This document shows, piece after piece, positions 40,460 to 49,445 of a stretch of 64,000 nt of DNA. How positions within the stretch are numbered: the stretch's first letter is position 1; every line of letters begins with the position of its first letter. Source of the stretch: Arthrobacter pascens (GTDB lineage: Bacteria; Actinomycetota; Actinomycetes; Actinomycetales; Micrococcaceae); contig NZ_JAUSWY010000001.1 in the NCBI RefSeq assembly GCF_030815585.1, forward strand, positions 2,046,001-2,110,000, in the 5' to 3' direction. The translations under genes and the position numbers were made by a program. The notes beneath the pieces are model-generated. The model ran no database searches and was not told the origin of the DNA. It saw only the letters and a list, made by a program, of their open reading frames with translations.

Positions 40460-41833
40460 ATGAGTCCGACGGCGGCGCGAAAGTTGCGCCCGAAAGTTAC
40501 CCGGCGACGTCCTGTCAGGGTTGAACCTGCTCCGCAGCTGCTACTGGCCAGCCAACTGATCTTCAACATCGGCTTCTATGCAGTAGTGCCATTCCTCGCC
40601 GTAGCCATGCGGAACGACTTCGGCATGGGGGCGATGGCAATCGGAATCGTCCTTGGTGCGCGCACGTTCGCCCAGCAAGGTCTGTTCCTTTTCGGCGGGG
40701 TCCTTGCTGACCGCTGGGGAGCACGGCAGTCGATGATCACGGGCTGCCTGGTGCGGATTGCCGGCTTTCTGATGCTGGCCTGGGCCGCGGACTTCCCGCT
40801 ATTCCTACTCGGGGCCGTCGTCACAGGCATTGGTGGTGCACTGTTTTCAACCGCGCTGCAAAGCCTTGTGGCCTCTGCCTCCCAGGGCGGCATCACTCAG
40901 AAAGGGGACGCCCAGGACGGCACAGCCGAAGATGACACCGTTCACAGCGGCGACGGCAGGCAGCCCAACAGATCCACGCTCTTTGCATTGCTAGTGGTGT
41001 GCGGGGAGGTGGGTGTGGTTGTCGGTCCGCTGTTGGGATCCCTTCTACTCAATACCGGTTTTGATACTTCCCTGTTGGCAGGGGCCGCTGTCTTTGCCGT
41101 GATGGCTCTGGTCTTTTGGCTGTTCCTGCCGAAGACCCGAACCCAAGCGACCGAAACGTCAGCCGAACTGCCCGGCCACTCGCCGACGTCGGGCCTTTGG
41201 TCCTGCCTCAGGGAGAAAAGGTTCATCGGGTTCGCAGCCTTCTACAGTGTCAATCTCCTGGCGGCCAACCAACTCTATTTCGGGCTTCCGGTAGAACTGG
41301 AACGCAGCGGCGCCGGCGTCCAGGCCCTGGCGGTCATCTTTGCCTACGCGTCCGTCCTGACAATCACCCTTCAGTGGCCAATTGCACGGCTCATGCGCAG
41401 GGCCGGACCGAAAATCGCGCTTCCCCTGGGCTTTGCCCTCCAGTCCATGGGCTTCGCTTCCCTCGCGGCATTGGCGATCATCCCTCCGCCAAGCGATCTC
41501 CCTATGTTGCCGGCCATCTCGCTGGTGACAGGCCTTGCCCTCGGCAACATGTGCGTGACACCAATGGCCATGGGACTGGTACTCGAGTTTTCCGTCGGGC
41601 GTCCCACTGGCGCGTACTACGGGTTGCTGGCCAGCGCCGGAGGGCTAGCCGTCGTTATCGGCAACACAGCCCTGGCCCCGCTCTACGAACTCGCCTACAC
41701 GCCGTCAAACACTGCACCCGCCCCCTGGCTCCTCACGTCGCTGCTCGGGGCGATCACGGCAACATTCATTCGCCGTTTCGTCCCCAAATCTGCGGCCCGC
41801 TCTGCAATTCAACGAGAATTCCAGACTGCCTGA
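40460..41833 (+). CDS. MFS transporter (drug-efflux-like)
   Basis: Membrane protein of 457 residues with twelve predicted helices. The loop between helices 2 and 3 carries GGVLADRWGARQSMITG, the MFS motif A, after LGARTFAQQGLFLFGG. A long hydrophilic insert (about residues 140-175, GGITQKGDAQDGTAEDDTVH) interrupts the first half. It resembles MdtH/YfkF-type multidrug exporters. Its start overlaps a tiny upstream frame. It is convergent with the next MFS gene, with a shared hairpin between. The substrate is unknown. Confidence 0.88.
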   Translation: MSPTAARKLRPKVTRRRPVRVEPAPQLLLASQLIFNIGFYAVVPFLAVAMRNDFGMGAMAIGIVLGARTFAQQGLFLFGGVLADRWGARQSMITGCLVRIAGFLMLAWAADFPLFLLGAVVTGIGGALFSTALQSLVASASQGGITQKGDAQDGTAEDDTVHSGDGRQPNRSTLFALLVVCGEVGVVVGPLLGSLLLNTGFDTSLLAGAAVFAVMALVFWLFLPKTRTQATETSAELPGHSPTSGLWSCLREKRFIGFAAFYSVNLLAANQLYFGLPVELERSGAGVQALAVIFAYASVLTITLQWPIARLMRRAGPKIALPLGFALQSMGFASLAALAIIPPPSDLPMLPAISLVTGLALGNMCVTPMAMGLVLEFSVGRPTGAYYGLLASAGGLAVVIGNTALAPLYELAYTPSNTAPAPWLLTSLLGAITATFIRRFVPKSAARSAIQREFQTA

Positions 41834-41865
41834 GATCAGGCGGGCCTGGGTGCAGATGCTGCGGT

Positions 41866-41882
41866 GGCAGGCGTTGCCTGCC
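41866..41882. terminator. Bidirectional hairpin between convergent MFS genes
   Basis: GGCAGGC-GTT-GCCTGCC is a perfect 7-bp stem with a 3-base loop, lying between the + strand stop at 41833 and the minus-strand stop at 41885. Confidence 0.6.
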
Positions 41883-41884
41883 GG

Positions 41885-43168
41885 TCACGTGGGGAATGCC
41901 GTGCGGTGTCCGGCTACAGCGATGATGAGCGCGATGGCAGCGAGCCCTGCCATCGCGACCGGGAGAACCAGACCATCGAAGTTGCTGATCACCACTGCGC
42001 CCGCCACACCGGCTGCGAAGATCGCCAGGTTGAACGCGACGCCGAGCATCGAGTTGGCGACATCGGCGTTCTCGCCACTTGCCGCGCTGATGGCCGTTTG
42101 CAGCTGGGCTGCCGCGCCGCCGAAGGCGACGCCCCACAGCACGATCGCGGCAATCACCGCCACCACCGAGACCTGGCCGACGGAAAAGATCACGCCGGCC
42201 GCGATGAAGCACCCGAGGCTCAACAGGACCAGGCGTCGAAGCCCCTTGTCAATCACTGCCCCTGTAATGGCAATTCCGGCGATGGCCGCCGCTCCGAACG
42301 TCACGAGTGCGACCTCCACCGAGAGCTGAAGGCTTGCCGTGCGGAGGTAGGAGCCGATGTAGGTGTAGAGGATGTTGTGCCCCAGCATCCAGCAGACGAT
42401 AACGCCGAGGACAACCGCGACGCCCGGGATCGCGAAGACCCGCACCAGAGGAACCCGTGTCCCGGCCCGTTGGCCGGACGCGTCCGGGACCAGGAAGACC
42501 GCGAGCAGCAAGGTAACGACGGTGAGGATTGTGAGCACGCCGAAGGACCAGCGCCAGTGGAAGGTCGTGCCCAGCCATGAGCCAAAAGGCGTCCCGACTG
42601 CCAGCCCGGCAGGGGTGCCAAGGCACGCAACGGACAAGGCGCGGCCGGCGTGTTCCGGGGCGGTTATGCGGCGGGCGTAGCCGGCGAGCATGCCCCACAG
42701 TAGACCGGAGAATGCGCCGGCAAGGAGCCGTGCTCCCAGAGAAAGCACAATATCCGTGGAGAAAGCGGTGATGAGGTTTGCGGCCAGGAAGCCAATGATC
42801 CCGACAAGGAAAACGGGCTTCCGGCGCATACCCCGGGTCATGGCGATGGCAGGCATCGCGGCAATGACGGTGCCCAGGGCGTAGGCGCTGACGAACTGCC
42901 CCGCTGTTCCTTCGGTGATATTCAGCCCGGCACCGATTTGCGGCAGCAGGCCGGCGGGCATGGCTTCGGTCGCGATCAGCAGGAAGCCCATCAAAGCCAT
43001 GATCAGCAGGGCTGCCCACGGGAAGCGCCCGGCCGGAACCGGAGAATCGCTTTTCTGGGTCGATGCCCGCCTCTCTTCATAGGTGTCGAGGTTTTCGTGG
43101 GGCTGTCCGTCCACCGGCGTTGTGCCGGCGTCGTCCTGGATGGTCGCGCGGGTCAAAATCGGTTCCAT
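41885..43168 (-). CDS. MFS transporter, AraJ/DHA1 type
   Basis: Twelve-helix exporter of about 427 residues. Helix 1 is AALLIMALMGFLLIATEAMP, and the DHA1 pattern ARLLAGAFSGLLWGMLAGYA follows with AGRALSVACLGTPAGLAVGT (motif C region). The protein resembles AraJ and chloramphenicol/arabinose efflux proteins. The frame is open further upstream; ATG 43168 (MEPILTRATIQDD) is a reasonable start but is not fixed by a strong ribosome site. It is the last of a run of minus-strand genes from 47376 downward that includes two SDRs and a regulator. The substrate is unknown. Confidence 0.87.
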   Translation of the reverse strand: MEPILTRATIQDDAGTTPVDGQPHENLDTYEERRASTQKSDSPVPAGRFPWAALLIMALMGFLLIATEAMPAGLLPQIGAGLNITEGTAGQFVSAYALGTVIAAMPAIAMTRGMRRKPVFLVGIIGFLAANLITAFSTDIVLSLGARLLAGAFSGLLWGMLAGYARRITAPEHAGRALSVACLGTPAGLAVGTPFGSWLGTTFHWRWSFGVLTILTVVTLLLAVFLVPDASGQRAGTRVPLVRVFAIPGVAVVLGVIVCWMLGHNILYTYIGSYLRTASLQLSVEVALVTFGAAAIAGIAITGAVIDKGLRRLVLLSLGCFIAAGVIFSVGQVSVVAVIAAIVLWGVAFGGAAAQLQTAISAASGENADVANSMLGVAFNLAIFAAGVAGAVVISNFDGLVLPVAMAGLAAIALIIAVAGHRTAFPT

Positions 43169-43433
43169 TCTTTGTGCGGAAGGTTTTGCGATCAGCTGCT
43201 CAGGCGAGGCTGATGGTCCGTTCACGATCTCGATGGTGGTCTATTCCATCTGAACAGCCACCGGCGAAGAGGGGGAGCCTCTGTTGTTACAGGTACCGGG
43301 AGGGACCCTTAAGACGGTGAGCCGTCCCGCCATGGAGATTCACTCCAGGCAGGACGGCGCGCCAGCGCTGCTGCCGCTCCCAGGCCGTGAAGCCGCCGTC
43401 GACCGGAAGCGCGACGCGGGAAACGCTCTCGGC

Positions 43434-43511
43434 CTACCCGATCACGCCGTGCTTGGTCGCAGGTACGTCGCTCGCGGCGATGCGTTCGACCTCATGAGCC
43501 CAATTCGTCAT
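43434..43511 (-). pseudogene. Short frame coupled to the SDR gene, probable remnant
   Basis: ATG 43511 overlaps the SDR stop as ATGA and opens MTNWAHEVERIAASDVPATK, ending after 25 residues. The overlap suggests a former translationally coupled gene that has been cut or shifted. The rest of the gap to the MFS gene holds no recognisable continuation. Confidence 0.35.
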
Positions 43512-44251
43512 TTCGGTCCTCCGTGGATCGTGCTTCCCGTATGGTCGGCCAGCGAGGTGAGGAGTGCAGCCTGGAAGCGTTCATCACGTGCCGCCTGATG
43601 CGGCGTTTGGGTTTTCTGGTGGTGCCAGTACTGACCGCTCGGGGGTGCTTCCGGGTTCCCGGACGTCGCCAGCCAGGCCTGCGTGACGTGGCCGAGTCGG
43701 AGGTCGTCGCTGGCGCCCGGCCCGCCCATCCGGGTCGGCACCCAGCCGGGATCGACGGCGTACGCACTCACGTCAGGCCACAGCCTTGCAACGGCCGCCG
43801 CGAGGGCAGTAACAAATAGTTTGCTGTCGGAGTAAGAGCGGGACTCCTGTCCCCCGCTCCAGTCCACTCCGGCGAGGTCAGCGCGGCCGCTGTGGTGCAT
43901 GCTGCTGCTGAGGTAAATAAGCCGGTCAGGCTGTTCCATTTCCGCGGTGAGGACGAAGGGAGCGACGACGTTCACCGGCAGCAGGGACGGCCCGCCGATA
44001 ACGCCGGCGTTGTGGACCACTGCGTCGAAACGGCCCAGTGCGTTTGCTTGCTGGACCAGACGACGGACCTCGTCGGGCCTGGCGAGGTCGCCCACCACGG
44101 CCTCTGCGCCGCGGTCGAGGAGGTCTTGGACGGCGGCCAGCCGCTCGCTTGTGCGCGCATGCACGACGACGGAGTGGCCGTCGTCGAGCAGCGCTTTGGC
44201 TGCCGCACGGCCGAGGCCGTCGCTGGAACCCGTAACGAGGATGCGGGACAC
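43508..44251 (-). CDS. SDR family NAD(P)-dependent oxidoreductase
   Basis: Classical short-chain dehydrogenase of 247 residues. The cofactor motif RILVTGSSDGLGRAAAKALL gives TGSSDGLG at 6-13. The NAG motif is VVHNAGVIG. The active site has YLSSSMHHSG and the YSDSK Tyr-Lys pair, followed by AYAVDPGWVPTRMGG, which fits this SDR subgroup. It lies between a frameshifted second SDR and an MFS exporter on the same strand, downstream of an MmyB-type regulator, a pairing common in actinobacteria. The substrate is unknown. Confidence 0.92.
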   Translation of the reverse strand: MSRILVTGSSDGLGRAAAKALLDDGHSVVVHARTSERLAAVQDLLDRGAEAVVGDLARPDEVRRLVQQANALGRFDAVVHNAGVIGGPSLLPVNVVAPFVLTAEMEQPDRLIYLSSSMHHSGRADLAGVDWSGGQESRSYSDSKLFVTALAAAVARLWPDVSAYAVDPGWVPTRMGGPGASDDLRLGHVTQAWLATSGNPEAPPSGQYWHHQKTQTPHQAARDERFQAALLTSLADHTGSTIHGGPK

Positions 44252-44290
44252 TGTTTTTCCTTCCGTTCGGGAACGTTGTCTAGTGAAAGC

Positions 44291-44957
44291 TCAGTCGAGA
44301 GGTGTCACGAAGGTACGGAAGTCCTTTCGTTCGCTGTAGATGCGCCAGAGGGTCTCAGACAGGGCCGCTGGCTCGTGCGCCGGGTCGCCTCCGCCGATGC
44401 CCAACGGGATGATGAGCTGCGCGACGTGGATGCCTTCGGGTGCCAGGGCGTCGTGGAGCATTTGGGCGTATGCGGATTCGGCGGCGAACGCGGCGGAGGT
44501 GCCGGCGTAGTTGTGGTTGGGCCGGACAGCACTGGAGCCGTTGACGAACAGGGCGGTTCCGCGGCCGAGGACCCGCATGCCGGGAAGTACCGCGCTGACG
44601 GCGGCGGCAGCGCCAAGCGCGGAGAATTCAAGCGCCGATCGCAGGTCTTCGCGCGTCGTTTCAAGAACGGGCCGGAGATGTTCCTTGGCTGGCACAGGGC
44701 TGTACTGGAGGATTTCGATCGGCCCCAGCTTCGTCGGCTGCCCGGGCAAGAGCCGTGTTGAGCGACTCATGGTCACGGACGTCGACGGCGTAACCGCGGG
44801 CGGTGATGCCGGCGCCGGCCAGTTCCGCCGCGAGTGCATCCACATGTTCCTGGGTACGGGAGAGGAGTGCGACGTTGAAGCCTTCGGCTCCGAAGCGGCG
44901 GGCAGAGGCGAGACCCAGGCCGGGCCCGGCACCGATCATCGCGATCGTGGTCTTCAT
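44291..44957 (-). pseudogene. SDR family oxidoreductase with a frameshift in a G run
   Basis: The N-terminal frame starts at 44957 with MKTTIAMIGAGPGLGLASAR and runs to LARAADEAG. The rest, from GPIEILQYSPVPAKEHLRP to IYSERKDFRTFVTPLD at 44291, is in another frame. Removing one G from the GGGG run (CCCC at 44723-44726 on the given strand) restores a single 220-residue protein. The Tyr of the catalytic pair is expected near NYAGTSAAFAAESAYAQ. The break lies in a homopolymer, so a sequencing error is possible. It sits 39 bases upstream of the intact SDR in the same direction. Confidence 0.8.
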
Positions 44958-45124
44958 GGTGTTCCTTCTTTCGTGGATGGTAGTCAGGACGAGGCGCCCT
45001 GCTGGTCAGGCTGGTGGCCGCGGCGATCCTGTGCGCGTGCAGCCTGGCCTCAAGCTATGTCCCGGGTCGTATTTCCCGTCGACGGCGGCGACACCTCTCA
45101 GTTGCGGCGGCAGCACCGCCGTCG

Positions 45125-46021
45125 TCAGCCGTCCGTCCGCGTCCTTTCGGACGCGGGCTGGACGGCGTTTCCGTACTCGCTGGCCGCCCACGAGGCGAGC
45201 AGTTGCATGCGCTCGGCCGACGGTGACCCCGGCTCCGCTGTGTAGATCGTGAGAGTCAGGCCAGGCTCGGCGGCCATTTCCAGGCCCTCGAACGCGAGTG
45301 TCATTTCGCCAACGATGGGGTGATTGAAGGTTTTGAAACCAGTGCCGTGGTGGCGGACGTTGTGCGCACCCCAAAGCTTGCGGAACTCCTCGCTGCGGGT
45401 TCCCAGCTCACCAATGAGGTCATGGAGCTCTTTGTTGCGCGGGTCCCGGCCCGCCTCCGTGCGCAGGATGGAGACCGTCACCTCCGCGAAAGCGTCCCAG
45501 TCCGGATAGAAGTCGAAAGCACGTTCATCCAGGAAGGTGAACCGCGCGATGTTCGGTGGTTGGCCCGGCATGTCATAGCAATCCTTGTAGAACGCCCGCG
45601 CCAAGGGATTGACCGCCAGCAGATCCATCCGGCCGTTGCGAACGAATGCCGGACCGGCCGTGATCGCATCAAGTGCCCACTGCAGGCTCTGATGCGGCAC
45701 ATAGGACTTCGAGCTCCGCCGGCGCGGAGGCCGCGCAACCGGGCTGGCCACATGGGCTAGATCGAACAGGTGGGCCCGCTCGGCGTCGTCCAGGCACAAT
45801 GCCCTGGCAATGCTCTCAAGTACCTGCGGGGAGGCGCCGCTGATCGCGCCGCGCTCGAGGCGGGTGTAATACTCCACGCTCAAGCCGGCCAGGGTGGCTA
45901 CCTCGCTACGGCGCAGGCCATTGACACGCCGGTTCGTCCCAGAGGGCAATCCGACCTGTTCAGGGGCGACCTGAGCGCGCCGCGAGATGAGGAATTCGCG
46001 TACTTCCGCTCGATTGTCCAT
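45125..46021 (-). CDS. XRE regulator with MmyB-like ligand domain
   Basis: Regulator of about 298 residues. The HTH covers residues 15-75 (VNGLRRSEVATLAGLSVEYY, then TRLERGAISGASPQVLESIA). The C-terminal MmyB-like domain begins near SYVPHQSLQWALDAI and has FDFYPDWDAFAEVTVSILRT and GEMTLAFEGLEMAAEPGLTL, typical of MmyB-type binding of fatty-acid-like ligands. The start MDNRAEVREFL fits the family and is preferred to the longer frame. It is on the same strand as, and upstream of, the two SDR genes it probably controls. Confidence 0.92.
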   Translation of the reverse strand: MDNRAEVREFLISRRAQVAPEQVGLPSGTNRRVNGLRRSEVATLAGLSVEYYTRLERGAISGASPQVLESIARALCLDDAERAHLFDLAHVASPVARPPRRRSSKSYVPHQSLQWALDAITAGPAFVRNGRMDLLAVNPLARAFYKDCYDMPGQPPNIARFTFLDERAFDFYPDWDAFAEVTVSILRTEAGRDPRNKELHDLIGELGTRSEEFRKLWGAHNVRHHGTGFKTFNHPIVGEMTLAFEGLEMAAEPGLTLTIYTAEPGSPSAERMQLLASWAASEYGNAVQPASERTRTDG

Positions 46022-46189
46022 GTCATCCACGCTATGCCAACCCCCATTTCTGAGGGAGTCCCTTGCAGTACCTCTATCGCGCACGACCCTACAGCTGGAG
46101 AAGGCGCGGCTCGTCCATGGCCTCGGTCGGGAACGCAGACTGCAACGTTCAATCACCCCGGACCTATTCCGACACTGCGAAGGCTGGAT

Positions 46190-46220
46190 GAGCCCGCGGC
46201 CTGGGAGTTGCCGCGGGCTC
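46190..46220 (-). terminator. Terminator after the alpha/beta hydrolase gene
   Basis: GAGCCCGCGGC and GCCGCGGGCTC pair perfectly over 11 bp with a 9-base loop, 8 bases past the hydrolase stop on the minus strand. Confidence 0.75.
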
Positions 46221-46227
46221 CACTGCA

Positions 46228-47376
46228 TTACTTCAGATTGGTGCGGAAGAACGTGGTGAGCTTGTCGAACGGGATGAGGCCGACGCGATCATAGAGATCA
46301 ACGTGACCCGCCCCAGGAACCATGACGAGTTCTTTGGGCTCCGCAGCCAGCTGGTATGCGTTCTCGCTGAACTCACGGGAGTGCGCTTGGTCACCAGTGA
46401 TGAAAAGCAGCGGACGCGGAGAGATGATTTCCAGGTCCGCAAACGGATAGAAGTTCATGAATTTGGCGTTGGTGGCCAGCGTGGGATGCGTCGTTGTGTT
46501 CGGGCAGTACCCACGGGCAGTCCGGTAGAAGTCGTAAAACTCCCTGTCCACAGCACTCGACTCTGCCGTGAGCTCTTCGGGCGTGCCGCCCGTGTACTGG
46601 ATCTTCCCACCGGCGAACTCGGAATCCCGCTGCTTGGCGGCTTGCTCGATCATCGCCCTGCGCTGTTCCAGGGTCACGGATTTCCGGAGCCCGTCACGGT
46701 TAGCGGCGCCCATGTCATACATGCTCACGGTGGCGATGGCCTTGATCCTCGGATCGAGCTTTGCCGCACTGATCACGAAGCTGCCGCTGCCGCAGATCCC
46801 GATCGCCCCAACGCGTTCCTTGTCGACGAACGGCTGCGCCCGCAGATAGTCCACGGCAGCGCTGAAGTCTTCGCTGTAAATCTCAGGGGCGACGGCATTC
46901 CCGGGCTTGCCTGCACTTTCGCCCCAGAACGACAGGTCGAAGGAGAGCGTGACAAATCCCTGTTCCGCCATCTTCGTCGCGTAAAGGTTAGCGGCCTGTT
47001 CCTTCACGGCGCCCATGGGATGCCCCACCACCAGTGCCGGGTGCGTGGTTCCGCGATCCAGATCATCAGGGACGAACAGATTGCCGACCACCTTCATCTC
47101 GTAGCGGTTCTTGAACGAGATCTTCCGTACCGTGACGCGATCGCTCGTGTAGAAGTTATCTGCCCCGTTCGACGTATCCCCCGGTTCGAGGTCCTTCCTC
47201 GAAGCAGCTGGGGCGGCGAATGCCTGCTCGGCTCCTGCCAGCCCAACTGCGCTAGACAGTCCGATGGCCGCCGCTCCTATACCTGTCAGCATCATCAGGT
47301 TCCGGCGTGACACTCCTGGCTCCGCGCCGGTTTCCCCAGTGCTCATGTTGTGGCTTCCGTCAGTATTCGTGCTCAT
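46228..47376 (-). CDS. Tat-type exported alpha/beta hydrolase with Cys nucleophile motif
   Basis: Protein of about 382 residues. The N-terminus has twin arginines (GVSRRNLMMLTGIGAAAIGL) and a hydrophobic stretch, followed by AEQAFAAPA, a likely Tat signal with cleavage near residue 55. The hydrolase domain has HPALVVGHPMGAVKEQAANL (oxyanion region), the nucleophile elbow AIGICGSGSF with Cys195, Asp in LLFITGDQAHS and His in VPGAGHVDLYD. Cys instead of Ser is found in dienelactone hydrolase-type enzymes. GAGGA upstream supports ATG 47376; ATG 47349 is an alternative. The substrate is unknown. It is divergent from a lipoprotein gene. Confidence 0.85.
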   Translation of the reverse strand: MSTNTDGSHNMSTGETGAEPGVSRRNLMMLTGIGAAAIGLSSAVGLAGAEQAFAAPAASRKDLEPGDTSNGADNFYTSDRVTVRKISFKNRYEMKVVGNLFVPDDLDRGTTHPALVVGHPMGAVKEQAANLYATKMAEQGFVTLSFDLSFWGESAGKPGNAVAPEIYSEDFSAAVDYLRAQPFVDKERVGAIGICGSGSFVISAAKLDPRIKAIATVSMYDMGAANRDGLRKSVTLEQRRAMIEQAAKQRDSEFAGGKIQYTGGTPEELTAESSAVDREFYDFYRTARGYCPNTTTHPTLATNAKFMNFYPFADLEIISPRPLLFITGDQAHSREFSENAYQLAAEPKELVMVPGAGHVDLYDRVGLIPFDKLTTFFRTNLK

Positions 47377-47781
47377 CGTGATGTCATCCTCGTGATAGTC
47401 GTTTACGAAGGTTGAAACTTTTCTGCTTCCCTTCGACCCCACCACAGCCCGCCCACGCAAGGGAGCCTCTGCTGGGCGGTGCCCTCCGGAGAGAGGTACC
47501 GACAGGGACTCCCTACGTCGAGCGATCCTCGCTAGCGTGGACATTGGTGGCATCCGGACGAACGGGGCCCCTCCGCCGGGGCCCTCCCGATCATGCTGCC
47601 GAATCCCAACATCCTTGAGGCGGATCGACAGGCTCGGGACCGCCGAGATTCAGGCCGAAGTCGGGTGTGTATGAGCGGGGCCCGAAAGAACCGCTCAGCT
47701 GGCGTCGCACTGTCTACATATCGTGAACAGTTCCGTTTGCTTTCAACAAGCAGTGTCATCTCGCTGCGGAAAGGCCACCAG

Positions 47782-48330
47782 GTGAGATTTCGCACCGTCG
47801 TCTTTGCGGTCGCCGTCGGCATTGCCACCTCGCTCACCGGATGCAACGCGGCCGCCCCAACTCCGTCCGCAACCGGTGCGGCGCCGTCAGCATCACCGAG
47901 CGCCGGTTCGCCAGCACCCGAATCACCGACCACCGCTCCGCCAGAGGAGGCAACCGTGGATTCCATCATCGGCGCCGTCGTCCGCTTTACCGCCCCGCGA
48001 GGGTCAGTGGATATGACGATCGACGAAGACAACCCCGCCGTACGCGACCTGCTGTCCATGCTGCCCATGAACCTCACCTTTGAAGACTTCGCCGGGCAGG
48101 AAAAGATCGCCTACCCGCCGCGCGGTGTGCAGTTCGCCGGGTCTGCGCCGTCGGCTGCGGGTGCCGGAGATGTCGCCATCTACACACCTTGGGGCAACAT
48201 CGCCTTCTTCTACGCCGGCGAGCGGGGCGCGCCCTCGGAGCAGATCGTTCACCTCGGAAGGTTCAATGCCACCTTCGAGCAGCTCAAGCTGCTCGAAGAG
48301 GGCGAGGTCACCGTAGACATCCTCGAGTGA
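47782..48330 (+). CDS. Lipoprotein with cyclophilin-like fold domain
   Basis: Protein of about 182 residues. GTG 47782, after AAAGG, gives a lipoprotein signal with lipobox SLTGC; a Pro/Ser/Ala-rich linker follows (about residues 25-55). The C-terminal domain (DSIIGAVVRFTAPRGSVDMT, then PPRGVQFAGSAPSA and GAGDVAIYTPWGNIAFFYAG) matches the bacterial cyclophilin-like fold family. Family members are small and of unclear function, often secreted. It is divergent from the alpha/beta hydrolase gene. The longer upstream frame lacks a signal peptide and is not preferred. Confidence 0.8.
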   Translation: MRFRTVVFAVAVGIATSLTGCNAAAPTPSATGAAPSASPSAGSPAPESPTTAPPEEATVDSIIGAVVRFTAPRGSVDMTIDEDNPAVRDLLSMLPMNLTFEDFAGQEKIAYPPRGVQFAGSAPSAAGAGDVAIYTPWGNIAFFYAGERGAPSEQIVHLGRFNATFEQLKLLEEGEVTVDILE

Positions 48331-48581
48331 CCCGGCTATGAACGTACCCATGAGACGCACTTGGACGTATGAGGCCGTCGCATTTCCTTCATGTAGCGGA
48401 TGATGGGCAACCACCGCTGCCCGCCCACAATCCCCAGCGTGTAGTTGACTGGGCATTCCGGCCTTCGAACCGTGGTGCTTCTTGCGCTTCCGATCTCTTG
48501 ACGAAGTCGGCGATTCGTCGCTAACATCCATCGTCCGCTGTCATCCGTCTTCGTTGCCTATCGCAATTGAAAGGGATTCGC

Positions 48582-49082
48582 ATGCCCGACACCTATGACG
48601 TCGATGTGGTCAGAGAGTTCGACGCTCCGCTGAGGCGCGTCTGGGCAGCCTGGACAGAACCAGGTGACCTGCGCCGGTGGTGGGGGCCAACGGGTTTCAC
48701 ATGCCCGCGCGCGGAAGCCGACGTTCGACCCGGCGGCCGAATCCTCGTGACGATGCGCGCACCCATGGAGTGGGGCGGGTCCGAACAGCACAGCACATGG
48801 AATATCACCGAGTTGGAACCATTGCGTCACATCCGCTACGTGTTCAACTTCGCTGATGCCAATGGCAACCGCATCACGCCGACAGAGGCGGGCATTCCCG
48901 CCGACGGTGTTCCCGCCGACGGCGAACACGAGGTGGTGCTGACCGACCTCGGCGACGGGCGCACGATGCTGCACATGACCGAGCGCGGGTACAGTACCCA
49001 AGAGGCACGGGACTTGTCGCAGAGTGGCCTTGAGCAGTGCCTCGACAAGATGGCCGCGCTCGTGGAGGGCGTTGGGCGCTGA
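48582..49082 (+). CDS. SRPBCC/AHSA1 domain protein
   Basis: Protein of 166 residues with the helix-grip fold of activator-of-Hsp90-like (AHSA1/CalC) proteins: an N-terminal VVREFDAPLRRVWAAWTEPG DLRRWWGP segment (shown in two parts, with DLRRWWGP following), EVVLTDLGDGRTMLHMTERG and a C-terminal helix with GLEQCLDKMAALVEG. AAAGGG before ATG 48582 fixes the start over the TTG 15 bases upstream. Such proteins bind hydrophobic ligands or serve in resistance to them; no partner is evident here. Confidence 0.88.
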   Translation: MPDTYDVDVVREFDAPLRRVWAAWTEPGDLRRWWGPTGFTCPRAEADVRPGGRILVTMRAPMEWGGSEQHSTWNITELEPLRHIRYVFNFADANGNRITPTEAGIPADGVPADGEHEVVLTDLGDGRTMLHMTERGYSTQEARDLSQSGLEQCLDKMAALVEGVGR

Positions 49083-49445
49083 GTGCCGTCGTAATATGAC
49101 TCGCCGTATCCGATTTCCGGTCTGGGCAGCCGTTCGTGATCACTGCAGAGCGATGCCGCCGTATGTATTACGCCAGATCACATAGGACGAATGCGCCCTT
49201 TTCCGCGCCACCGTCCGCCACGGGCGTCCGATCCGTCAGCAGCCCGCAGGATCCTCTCCGCGCGGTTGAGGCCGAGGCCGTTCGCCTCCTCGCGGTGAGC
49301 TGTCCAACGTGCGCGACCACGTCCCGGCGGTTCACCGGGCCGGCGCCGGACAGACTAGTCAAGTGCACCGACCCCAGTAATGCGTGAGAGTCCCATGAGT
49401 TCAGCCAGAGCGGACTCTCCGGGGCACGGTCGGTCGTGCATCAGC
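49083..49445. other. Intergenic region without a supported gene
   Basis: Frames here are short with no recognised family. A + frame with LRAVEAEAVRLLAVSCPTCA looks helical but has no start or context to support it. Confidence 0.4.

Noticed and set aside
47530..47600. GGGGCCCC-rich hairpin between the hydrolase and lipoprotein genes as a terminator
   Set aside because: It lies upstream of both divergent genes, so it terminates neither; GC-rich chance pairing is sufficient.
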